A stretch of DNA of 36,619 bases, taken from a virus. Below are positions 1 through 7,167 of the stretch, in pieces. The stretch covers positions 1 to 36,619 of the IMG/VR virus record IMGVR_UViG_3300032828_000136. The stretch is one strand, 5' to 3'. A program made the translations under genes and the position numbers. The notes under the pieces were generated by a model. The model saw only the letters and a program-made list of their open reading frames with translations. It was not told where the DNA came from and searched no databases. Numbering within the stretch: the stretch's first letter is position 1; every line of letters begins with the position of its first letter.

Positions 1-1704
1 GACGCCAGTGATCGCCGTGCCGGTCTCATGCTGATAAATCTGGCCCGATGTGTCCGAACCGAGCGGCATGCCGAGAATGGAGACGTCGCACCAGGCTGTT
101 CGAATAAGGGCACCGTAGTCCCATTCGAACTCATTTCCCTCGATGTGAACCTTAACGTAGCTATCGTTTTCGCCGGTCGACAGATTAGACGGATAGAACC
201 ATGCGACCTCATTAAAGGCCGAGTTCACACCGACCCGGACCTTGCTCTCATACGCGGATGAGATGTTCTGAAAGACCTGATCCCAGACCGTACAGGGTAG
301 GGGCGTGACGCCCCCAGCGCCAAGCGTGAAGAAATTATTGTTGGCCATCCAAAACGGATTGCCTGAGAGGATGCCGCAGGCGTGCGAACTAATCCACCCG
401 CAGCCGACGCCGACCTGGGTGAAGTTGAAGATCACGATCCCGCCGACATAGGTCATCGTGTAGACGTCGACGTCGGTCGAGATCAGGCCGAACTGCGGGC
501 ATTGAATTCCGCCAACGATCTTCGATCCCGTCGAAATTCTAAAGCTGCCGGCGGTGGTCTGGGTGCTGACGGTCCAGTTGGTGTAATCCGCCGCATTCGA
601 CCAGCGGACGATGAGCGGGTCCTGGACGCCCGTGCTCTGGCAACTGCGCCACGCAACCAGAATGAGCTGCGGCATGCTGATGAAGATGCCGCCGTTGAAG
701 AACGGCGCCGTGTTGACGACCTGCGCGTTCAGATAGCCAAGGTCAGGTGCCCACGCGTAGATCGGTCCATCGACCGGGCATGCGAGAAGGATTTCGCCCC
801 AGTTTGCGAGCGTCCAATCGGTCGTTGTGATCGGCGTACCGGCCGTTCCGGATATTGCCGTTCCGCTGCCAAATCCGCCTGAACCGAAGCCGCCGAAGCC
901 AAAGCCGGAGCCCGCCGATGCGGGACCGAGGGTGATGTAATAGACAAGCTGTGCCTTGCCGGCGTTCATGGTCGATGACGCGGTCGCCGAAGCCTGCTGT
1001 GTCGCCGTGATCGTGAACTGCGTGGAATCCGCGACGGACGTTATCTGATACTTGCCTTGGATCGTAATCCCGCCAACGGTCGTCGGTGCAATGAACTGCT
1101 GGAACAGTCCCGTCGTTGCAGTAAACCCATTGTTTGGAGCAACGCCCGTGATCGTTGCCGATCCCGTTGTCACTGAGAAAACCGGAAGGATGCCGCTTGA
1201 TGCGATCGTCACTGACGAAACCGCCGTCATCTTGATCGTGTAGGTGGTCGCGGCAAGGACGCTATTGATCGCATAGGCACCGTTCAGGAAAAAGCCGCCG
1301 ATCGAAATCGGCGTATTGAAATACACCGTATTGAACGTTGTCGCATTTGCCGCACTGTCGCCGACAGTGACAAGGCAACTACCCGTCGACACCGAGAAAT
1401 TCGGCGTCGGATTGGTCGTTGTCGTCTGCGGCGTGATCGTATTGTTGCCGGCCGATGTGATGACCGACAGGCTGGCCGTGGCGCCGATACCCAGATGCTG
1501 CACGCCCGCCGCGTCCTGCCACGGATGGAGTTCGCGGATCGTCGATCCGATCGTGAAGTTGACGTAGTTCTGCCAACCGCCGTAGGTCTGAACGAGGCTT
1601 TCCTTGTATCGGATGAGTTGGCTTTGCGAGATGCCAGCCTCGTTCGCGCTCATCGTGAGCTGCGTGTTCACACCAGGCCGAAGTTGGATTGCCCCCCACG
1701 GCAT
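1..1704 (-). CDS. Virion protein, probable tail nozzle/tail hub, C-terminus cut by window edge
   Basis: The frame stays open from an ATG at 1704 to base 1 (568 codons), so the C-terminus lies outside the window. The N-terminus reads MPWGAIQLRPGVNTQLT and is followed by a stretch with a conserved-looking YGGWQNYV. The rest is rich in Ser, Thr, Gly and Val with many beta-type segments, and there is a Gly/Phe run (FGFGGFGSGGFGSG) about residues 255-275. Proteins with this opening are common in podovirus-like alphaproteobacterial phages, next to head-tail adaptors. I infer a tail nozzle or DNA-retention (P22 gp10-like) role from position only. Its start lies 2 bases from the stop of the upstream adaptor gene, so the two are co-translated. 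Confidence 0.6.
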   Translation of the reverse strand, partial: MPWGAIQLRPGVNTQLTMSANEAGISQSQLIRYKESLVQTYGGWQNYVNFTIGSTIRELHPWQDAAGVQHLGIGATASLSVITSAGNNTITPQTTTTNPTPNFSVSTGSCLVTVGDSAANATTFNTVYFNTPISIGGFFLNGAYAINSVLAATTYTIKMTAVSSVTIASSGILPVFSVTTGSATITGVAPNNGFTATTGLFQQFIAPTTVGGITIQGKYQITSVADSTQFTITATQQASATASSTMNAGKAQLVYYITLGPASAGSGFGFGGFGSGGFGSGTAISGTAGTPITTTDWTLANWGEILLACPVDGPIYAWAPDLGYLNAQVVNTAPFFNGGIFISMPQLILVAWRSCQSTGVQDPLIVRWSNAADYTNWTVSTQTTAGSFRISTGSKIVGGIQCPQFGLISTDVDVYTMTYVGGIVIFNFTQVGVGCGWISSHACGILSGNPFWMANNNFFTLGAGGVTPLPCTVWDQVFQNISSAYESKVRVGVNSAFNEVAWFYPSNLSTGENDSYVKVHIEGNEFEWDYGALIRTAWCDVSILGMPLGSDTSGQIYQHETGTAITGV

Positions 1705-1705
1705 G

Positions 1706-2440
1706 TTACGCCCTCGGCGGTGTTGCGACTTGATTCGGGATTTGCGACGTCCAGGCCTGGCTCTGGAATTTCTGCCGCAGGCTGTCGACATCCGCCGACT
1801 TCATCAGCGTCGAATATTGGCTCTCCCAACTCTGCGCCAATTGCGGATTGTCACTCTGGCTGCCGAAGTCGCGCATATAGCCGGCCATGAAGACCATGGT
1901 CGCCGCGAGCATCAGCTCCGGTACGTTTTGTGTGAGCCACGTGCTGCTGTTGCTCGCAGAGAGAGCAGGCGGACGCGTCGTCGCGGTCACCTCGGTGCCG
2001 TAGCCCTGGTCAGGCGTCGGCCCGAAGATGATCAAGGTGTCGGTGATCCGCGAGAAATATTGCGGCTGCGCGGTGTTCGATGACGTCGCCGAAGGATAGA
2101 CCGCGTCGACCACGGCCTGACTCGTCGGCACCAAAGGAATGCGGGTCGCATAGCTCGACGTCGCGCCAGCCGGGACGAAGATATTGAAGGCCTCGATCGC
2201 GAGAAGCGTGCCTTGGGTGGTCGACAGCGAAACCGACCGGACACCGGATGATGTGGTGACCGATGTGTCGACGACACGCACGGCAGGGAGATCGAGATCG
2301 CGATAGAGGCGGCCCTCGGCATGATTGATTGCCGCATCCATGATGCCAGCGAAGTTGTTATCGCCGTTGACGAGCACAGAAGACGTGATCGCCGTGACGG
2401 ATGCGACTTCAGAGACCAGCGAATTATAGGTGATCGACAT
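1706..2440 (-). CDS. Head-tail adaptor protein (SU10-adaptor-like)
   Basis: A 244-residue protein with the layout of phage adaptor proteins. The N-terminal helical part has an AINHAEGRLYRDLDLP segment about residues 37-52. A beta-rich middle resembles the platform that reads back inferred geometry (PQYFSRITDTLIIFGPTP about 145-162). A helical C-terminus contains VPELMLAATMVFMAGYMRDF about 190-209. Such adaptors bind under the portal ring and connect it to the tail; the SU10/phiEco32-type adaptor is the closest family I know. It is flanked by other adaptor or nozzle genes, which fits. The family assignment is by pattern recognition and was not searched. Confidence 0.6.
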   Translation of the reverse strand: MSITYNSLVSEVASVTAITSSVLVNGDNNFAGIMDAAINHAEGRLYRDLDLPAVRVVDTSVTTSSGVRSVSLSTTQGTLLAIEAFNIFVPAGATSSYATRIPLVPTSQAVVDAVYPSATSSNTAQPQYFSRITDTLIIFGPTPDQGYGTEVTATTRPPALSASNSSTWLTQNVPELMLAATMVFMAGYMRDFGSQSDNPQLAQSWESQYSTLMKSADVDSLRQKFQSQAWTSQIPNQVATPPRA

Positions 2441-2446
2441 GGCACC

Positions 2447-3250
2447 TCAAATATCGTTGGGAGCGGCATCGGAGATGGCGAACACGGCCTGCGCGATCGC
2501 GACAGCCGAGATGCCATCGCCCTGAATGACAGCGCGGTGATACTGGTAATAGGTCGTGAACGTGGACACCCCGGTGATCGTCTCGCCCACACCGCCGGCC
2601 GTCGTTCCGGATGCGAGCGTTGTCCACGTCGACCCGTCGCTGCTGCCGTCGATCGTGTAGCCGGTGATGCCCGTCGCCGAGTTGAGGAAACCGCGATCGT
2701 TCGGCGCATAGAGCGCGTACGAGGAGAGGATGTGCGTCTGCGCGGCGACGGTCGACGGCGAGATCGATGTGACACCGCTCGGGAACGCCGCCCAATTCTT
2801 GCCGACCCAGTTATCGAAGCTCGAATTGGAAACAGAGAGCGCCGCGCACATCTCGGCACGTTTGTTCGTCGCGGAATTGAACGCGGCGTCGATCCCGGCA
2901 TTCAGCGTCAGATTGCCGATGTTCACCGCCTGCGGCGGCTGCGGCAGGAAATTGTCCTGCGGGTTGTAGCCGAGATACGAGACGGGATTGTCCGCGAGGA
3001 CATAGGACTCGGGACGCGGGTTCCTGATAGGGACCGGGTCCGGCGGCAGCACGATCGTGCGGCCGGATTCCTGCGGCACGTCCAGGCACGGCTGGCAAAC
3101 CAGGATGCGCAGGTTGAACAGGCGCGGACCTTGGAGCCAATCCCATTGCCACTGAAGCTGATCATGATTGTACATGAAGCCGCAGCGGTCACAGATCGCC
3201 GTCGCCCTGGGCGACCTCGCGCTGATCGTCGCTCGTCCGTGCGGCCTCAT
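2447..3250 (-). CDS. Virion protein with N-terminal zinc-ribbon and lectin-like C-terminal half
   Basis: I place the start at the ATG at 3250, which overlaps the TGA of the upstream gene (ATGA), rather than at a longer start 48 bases upstream. This gives 267 residues. Residues 20-60 hold two CxxC pairs (CDRCGF and CQPCLD) spaced like a small zinc ribbon, a module often seen in phage proteins near the tail adaptors. The C-terminal half (about 130-267) is beta-rich, with GFLNSATGITGYTIDGSSDG and YYQYHRAVIQGDG. It resembles discoidin or carbohydrate-binding beta-sandwich repeats (a W-x-T-L strand followed by YYQYHR). A role as a minor tail or adsorption protein is inference from its place between two adaptor-type genes. 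Confidence 0.6.
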   Translation of the reverse strand: MRPHGRATISARSPRATAICDRCGFMYNHDQLQWQWDWLQGPRLFNLRILVCQPCLDVPQESGRTIVLPPDPVPIRNPRPESYVLADNPVSYLGYNPQDNFLPQPPQAVNIGNLTLNAGIDAAFNSATNKRAEMCAALSVSNSSFDNWVGKNWAAFPSGVTSISPSTVAAQTHILSSYALYAPNDRGFLNSATGITGYTIDGSSDGSTWTTLASGTTAGGVGETITGVSTFTTYYQYHRAVIQGDGISAVAIAQAVFAISDAAPNDI

Positions 3251-3963
3251 CGCCGGTAATACCCGGAAAGGCCAGGCGTGACGTAAAGCGGCGTCCACTC
3301 CGTGTCTTCCGCCGCCGCGATCGACCAGGCTTCATCGCGGTCTGCCTTCCGCGCTGTCTCCAATTCGGGCTTGTAAATCCGGGCCAGCCGATGCGCGAGA
3401 TCGGCCGTGATCGCGTCAAAGAACCGGATCGGCAGTTCAAGGTTCTGGCCGTCCGCGATCTGGGCGTCCTGAATTTGGCGCGCGCGATAGTAATAGAATA
3501 CGTACGGGAACGCGTTATCCGGGACGAGATAGAAGGTGATCGTCGGCGAGATCAGCCGATCGAACCAATATTGCGACGGAAAGCCCTCCGTGTCCTTCGT
3601 GGAGATCGCGGCGTATTCGTCCCGCGAAATCGGGAACATGTAGCGGTCAAGCGTCGGATTGGAGCTATAGCGGACGTAGGCGGACAGGATCATCCGCGTG
3701 TCATCCGGGACGGAGTACGTGGCCGTGCCCTGCACGAGGCTGACGGACTGCAGGTCGATCGTCCAGAGATTTTGGCCAGGAAGGGTATTGAACCGCGTGA
3801 GCGCGAAGTTCAGTTCCATGATCGCGCGCTGCAGTTGCGTCTGCTCGATCTCGGTAGCTCTGATTTGGATGCGGTCGAAAGCGGTCAGAATGAAGTCGCC
3901 GCCGGACGGATTGAAGGTGTACGTCCCGCTTGTTACCGGACTTCCGTTAAATGGGCCGCTCAT
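3247..3963 (-). CDS. Head-tail adaptor/connector protein
   Basis: A 238-residue protein. An N-terminal helix (ATEIEQTQLQRAIMELNFAL, about 33-52) is followed by a beta-rich domain (WTIDLQSVSLVQGTATYSVP, then DRYMFPISRDEYAAI) and a helical C-terminus with LAHRLARIYKPELE. This alternation of a helical bundle, an all-beta platform and a return helix is the pattern of phage connectors of the SU10/P22 gp4 class. It ends in an ATGA overlap with the zinc-ribbon gene downstream. The start is the ATG at 3963 and has only a weak ribosome-binding site. A 16-bp palindrome (3994-4009) and a small hairpin with CCCGCT/AGCGGG arms (3965-3986) lie just upstream, so it may head its own transcript. Confidence 0.55.
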   Translation of the reverse strand: MSGPFNGSPVTSGTYTFNPSGGDFILTAFDRIQIRATEIEQTQLQRAIMELNFALTRFNTLPGQNLWTIDLQSVSLVQGTATYSVPDDTRMILSAYVRYSSNPTLDRYMFPISRDEYAAISTKDTEGFPSQYWFDRLISPTITFYLVPDNAFPYVFYYYRARQIQDAQIADGQNLELPIRFFDAITADLAHRLARIYKPELETARKADRDEAWSIAAAEDTEWTPLYVTPGLSGYYRR

Positions 3964-3993
3964 ACCCGCTGATATAGCACAGCGGGCGATGCA

Positions 3994-4009
3994 TTGAACA
4001 GATGTTCAA
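3994..4009. promoter_or_regulatory. 16-bp palindrome TTGAACAGATGTTCAA, copy 1 of 4
   Basis: A perfect inverted repeat with 7-base arms and a 2-base centre. It sits in the 47-base gap upstream of the adaptor gene that starts at 3963. Three relatives occur at 14198, 20151 and 21838. On the minus strand a TATATC lies 17 bases after the inner GTTCAA half, so the site could overlap the -35 region of a promoter. An operator role is inferred from recurrence and position. Confidence 0.6.
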
Positions 4010-4010
4010 A

Positions 4011-5072
4011 CTATTCGGCAGGCGACGCTTCTGCCTGCGGCTCATGACGACGGCGGCGTCTCGGCTCTGCTTCCGGTTCGGGTACCGGCTCGGCAACAGG
4101 CGGCGGAGCGGGCGGCGGTGCCTGCAGCATGGCGGTTAGGCGAGCGATCTCTGCCCGAAGTCTTTCGTTTTCGTCCTGCAGCAGCATCAGTTCGGTGGAG
4201 ACGCCCGCCCAGATCGCTTCGAAATAATCCAGGTCTTCAAGCGCGCCCTGCAGATAGGTCTTCGAATTGCTAAGCTGGCCGATCTGCTGATCCATCCCGG
4301 CAACGCGGTCGCCGACTTCCTTCTTGCGGGCCATGATTTTGCGGCCCATCGGCGTCGAGTCGGCGTAGGCATAGAGCGACGGCGACTGCATGATGTCGCT
4401 CTCGTACGGTGCCGAGATGCGAACACCACGTTCCTTTGCCCGCTGCCGGAAATAGAAGAACCCGGGCCGCTGCCGGATGTATTCGTCCCGACTGGCCATA
4501 TCGATGCCGTAAAGCGCGATCTCCGACGCACCGGTTTTCATGGCATAGGCCATCATCCATGCGAATGACGACGTGAAGAAGTCAGGTCCGAATTCAGCGA
4601 CCAGCTCCGTCTTCGGAAAGGGGATCGCGTTCGGAACGATGGACTGGATCGGCACCATGCTGCCATCGAGCGCCGGCCAGCGGTCCTGCATGAAGATCGG
4701 ACATTTCTGCTGCTTCAGCCATTCGATGTACGGCCTGCCGTAGCTCTCATGCTCCGGCCACAGAAGGTTGCTGTGCAATTCGAACCAAAGATTGAACCTC
4801 GGCAGAGCGTTCATGTTGCCGGGCGAGCACCCCCAAATTTGCCAGGACGGGTCGTTGTACGGCGCCAGCATCTTCGATGAAGGTGCGGTCCCGATGAGAG
4901 CGACCTTGAGAGGGACCCCCGGCGTCGGTACGACCCAGACAGCGCCAGGCGGGTTGACAGGGATCGGAGGCTGCTCACCTTCCTTGGTTGGCTCATGCGG
5001 TGCGGAAATATGAAGCGGGCCCGCCTGCCCATTTACCTGTCGCTCTGCAAACGTCGGCGTCAATACGGTCAT
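4011..5072 (-). CDS. Rossmann-like DUF115/MptE-like protein with coiled-coil tail
   Basis: A 353-residue protein. A disordered Pro-rich N-terminus (1-50) leads to a globular domain starting with VALIGTAPSS (57-66), PSWQIWGCSPG (75-85) and LWFELH (95-100). Near 185 is ASEIALYGIDMAS. This strand-glycine-loop opening with a GIDM strand later is the pattern of DUF115/MptE-like and sialyltransferase-type folds, including the Maf flagellin glycosyltransferases. Phages carry similar proteins of unknown role. Residues about 265-325 form a coiled coil (DENERLRAEIARLTAM) followed by a Pro/Glu/Arg-rich tail. It lies among tail genes, which suggests a virion-associated or assembly-linked enzyme. Glycosyl transfer is possible, but I see no catalytic residues that would settle it. 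Confidence 0.45.
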   Translation of the reverse strand: MTVLTPTFAERQVNGQAGPLHISAPHEPTKEGEQPPIPVNPPGAVWVVPTPGVPLKVALIGTAPSSKMLAPYNDPSWQIWGCSPGNMNALPRFNLWFELHSNLLWPEHESYGRPYIEWLKQQKCPIFMQDRWPALDGSMVPIQSIVPNAIPFPKTELVAEFGPDFFTSSFAWMMAYAMKTGASEIALYGIDMASRDEYIRQRPGFFYFRQRAKERGVRISAPYESDIMQSPSLYAYADSTPMGRKIMARKKEVGDRVAGMDQQIGQLSNSKTYLQGALEDLDYFEAIWAGVSTELMLLQDENERLRAEIARLTAMLQAPPPAPPPVAEPVPEPEAEPRRRRRHEPQAEASPAE

Positions 5073-5102
5073 GCGGCCCTCATCGAATAAGACCTGATAT
5101 CA

Positions 5103-5270
5103 TCATTCTGTTCGCGCGGACAATGGCGCCTGCGCGTAGGAAATCTGCGTAACCTGGAATTGCATGCTTGGCTGGCCACCGGAGACCGCGAACAGGCCGC
5201 TTGTCGCCGACGAAGAGCCGCCGGTTGATGCCACCGTCGTAAGGCCCGTCAGGAAGAGGAGAAGCGTCAT
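5103..5270 (-). CDS. Small 55-residue protein with hydrophobic N-terminus
   Basis: A short gene with ATG at 5270 overlapping the TGA of the upstream lectin-like gene (ATGA) and a stop at 5103. The protein begins MTLLLFLTGLTTVAS, which could be a signal or membrane segment. It continues with Ser/Gly-rich residues and ends in a more ordered part (MQFQVTQISYAQAPLS). The tight overlap and the complete filling of an otherwise empty gap support it as real. I do not recognise a family. Confidence 0.5.
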   Translation of the reverse strand: MTLLLFLTGLTTVASTGGSSSATSGLFAVSGGQPSMQFQVTQISYAQAPLSARTE

Positions 5271-6172
5271 CCGACCCCCATCATCGGCAGAAGCGAAGTT
5301 CGGAAATTGGGTCCTGGCCCCGGCGGCGTCGGCGCGCCTCCGCCAACCAGCGTCGCAAAAATCTCATCTTCCGGATACCAGAGAAGGCACCACGGGTCAT
5401 TTCCAAGGTATTTGGCCTCTGCGGTTGAGAGTTTCCGCCCGCGCCATGTGGCGCCGTAGAAGATAAAGCCATTGAAAAAGCAGGCAGCCCCGAAAGCCCC
5501 GGCAGAACCAAAGTACCCCAAATATATGCGATTGCCCGTGCCGTCATTGTTGGGGGCAAGACCCGTCCAGTTTGTGGTCTGGTAATATCCGCTATCGTCC
5601 ATATAGTAGCCTGTCCCAGTCGTCGCCGCCGTCAATACGCCGACAACGGTCGTGAAGTTTCCCGGCACCCAAGCTCTTCCGGTCGTAAAGGCATTGTCGC
5701 TATCGGCCCCGAAATTAACGACCGGCTGCCCGGTCCCCTGATCCCCAACCGCCCACCAGTTGTCGGCCGCCGTCGCATCAGCAAGAACGTAGATGAGCGT
5801 ATCGCTCCCAGAGGCGTTGATCGGCGATACGGGCATGAAGCCAGCCGCAAACGAGTATGGCGCGGTGCTCGTGAAGCTGTTTGTCCTAATATTAGCTGGA
5901 AAGGAAATGCCGTCAGCAAGGCTGGTGCTCGATTGCTGGGCATATTTCCAGCCAGACCCGAATGGCGATGGGGCGACGGCAGCAAGAGCCGATGGAGTCC
6001 CAACCTTGCTATGCGTTCCAATCTGGCCCGAGACGAGATCGATAACAACGCCGCCGCCACAATCATAGACATAGCAGATGAGTTTCTGTGCTAGAGGATG
6101 TGCCCAATTGATGCGCGGGATGCTCGGGAAAGGCTTTTTCCAGCCGCGACGCCATGGGATGGAAATCTGCAT
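5267..6172 (-). CDS. LamG/concanavalin-like phage surface protein
   Basis: A 301-residue protein. Its start MQISIPWRRGWKKPFPSIP and NWAHPLAQKLICYVYDCGGG are followed by beta strands typical of a concanavalin-type jelly roll. Near the C-terminus is WRGRKLSTAEAKYLGNDPW, then LLWYPED. This W-R-x-LS-x-E-x-P-W ending is characteristic of LamG-like phage proteins that carry glycan-binding domains on tails or capsids. It sits in the run of structural genes between the fibre and the adaptors. A role in binding cell-surface carbohydrate is inferred from the fold. Confidence 0.6.
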   Translation of the reverse strand: MQISIPWRRGWKKPFPSIPRINWAHPLAQKLICYVYDCGGGVVIDLVSGQIGTHSKVGTPSALAAVAPSPFGSGWKYAQQSSTSLADGISFPANIRTNSFTSTAPYSFAAGFMPVSPINASGSDTLIYVLADATAADNWWAVGDQGTGQPVVNFGADSDNAFTTGRAWVPGNFTTVVGVLTAATTGTGYYMDDSGYYQTTNWTGLAPNNDGTGNRIYLGYFGSAGAFGAACFFNGFIFYGATWRGRKLSTAEAKYLGNDPWCLLWYPEDEIFATLVGGGAPTPPGPGPNFRTSLLPMMGVG

Positions 6173-6181
6173 TGCGGACCT

Positions 6182-6673
6182 TCAGTATTGAACGGCAACC
6201 GGCCCGATTGAGATCAACGGGTATCCGTTGGTCGATGATGGCAATGTCGCGCCGCTGTTGTTTTGAATGAAGACCTTGGACGGAGACCAAGGCATTTTCA
6301 CAAGGCCAGAACCTCCAATGATATTGGAGCTTGCGTAAGAAACGGTCGAAAACGCGACAATAAAGTCCGGCGCTCTTCCGATCCCGATGCCAGACGATCC
6401 CGTCGTCGACTCGAATGTCGTGCCGCCATCCGGGCTGCGCAGGAACCATCCCGAAATGCTGCCACCGGCTGTCGGAGCAAATGAGGCGGTCACTTTAAGG
6501 TAGACCTCGCCCCAGATCGCTTGGCCAAATGACCCGGAAGACGTGAACGTGGAAGCGCTGACCGCTGTCAGGCTGCTCGCAAGACTGACCATCTCTGACG
6601 AGATGAGCGTCGTAACCGACGAAAAATATCCCGCCGTTGAGCCGCCGGTTGCTTCAAGGAAGTTCGTGGCCAT
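6182..6673 (-). CDS. Beta-rich virion protein, unknown role
   Basis: A 163-residue, Ser/Thr/Gly-rich protein with amphipathic beta strands. It includes GEVYLKVTASFAP, SISGWFLRSPDGG and KVFIQNNSGATLP, the last resembling the end of a jelly-roll or decoration-type domain. It has no signal peptide or membrane segment. The start at 6671-6673 shares one base with the stop of the gene upstream (TAATG), so the pair is translationally coupled. It is probably a fibre or accessory virion component, judged only by composition and neighbours. Confidence 0.55.
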   Translation of the reverse strand: MATNFLEATGGSTAGYFSSVTTLISSEMVSLASSLTAVSASTFTSSGSFGQAIWGEVYLKVTASFAPTAGGSISGWFLRSPDGGTTFESTTGSSGIGIGRAPDFIVAFSTVSYASSNIIGGSGLVKMPWSPSKVFIQNNSGATLPSSTNGYPLISIGPVAVQY

Positions 6674-7158
6674 TACGTCAGCCCTCCGATACTGCTGTTG
6701 GCCGCAGCGAGATCGCCACTATCAAGATTGCCCTCGACGCTGCTCTGATAAGGATAACTATTGGCCTGAGCCCATGACTGCGTTGTGGCCTTCGCGAGCG
6801 CGGTCAGATTTGCGATCGTCGCCCCTGACGATGGGAATGCGTCGAGAATCATGCCAACCGTCAAAAGGCCGATGTTGCCGCTGCCTCCAGTGAGAGGACC
6901 CGGTATCTGGAAAAGATTGAGCAGATTCGATTGCTTTTGCGCCGGGAGTCCAGAAAATTCAGACCAAGCAACGCAGTTGGCGATCTGGCTTCCGAGCACG
7001 CTTAATGTTGTCGGAATAGCGCCTGTTACCGTCCAATTATTGATGTTGGCAAGTTTCTGCGTGGTCGTCTGCGCAGACGACAGTCCTGTACCGGTCACGC
7101 CCGCAGGCGGCTGGATCGAGGAGTTCCACGCGGCGATGAGTGCATCATAATAACCCAT
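6673..7158 (-). CDS. Virion-associated protein, unknown role
   Basis: A 161-residue protein directly downstream of the giant fibre gene, 9 bases from its end. The N-terminal part, with MGYYDALIAAWNSS and KLANINNWTVTG, looks helical. The ILDAFPSSGATIANLTALAK stretch and the Gly/Ser-rich C-terminus are less structured. A purine-rich GGGGATAAG precedes its ATG. I do not recognise the family; position suggests a fibre-associated or tail protein. Confidence 0.5.
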   Translation of the reverse strand: MGYYDALIAAWNSSIQPPAGVTGTGLSSAQTTTQKLANINNWTVTGAIPTTLSVLGSQIANCVAWSEFSGLPAQKQSNLLNLFQIPGPLTGGSGNIGLLTVGMILDAFPSSGATIANLTALAKATTQSWAQANSYPYQSSVEGNLDSGDLAAANSSIGGLT

Positions 7159-7167
7159 CTTATCCCC

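Noticed and set aside
2321-3259. A 312-codon plus-strand frame across two virion genes
   Set aside because: It spans the antisense of two well-supported minus-strand genes and their junction and has the Arg-rich composition of a shadow frame.
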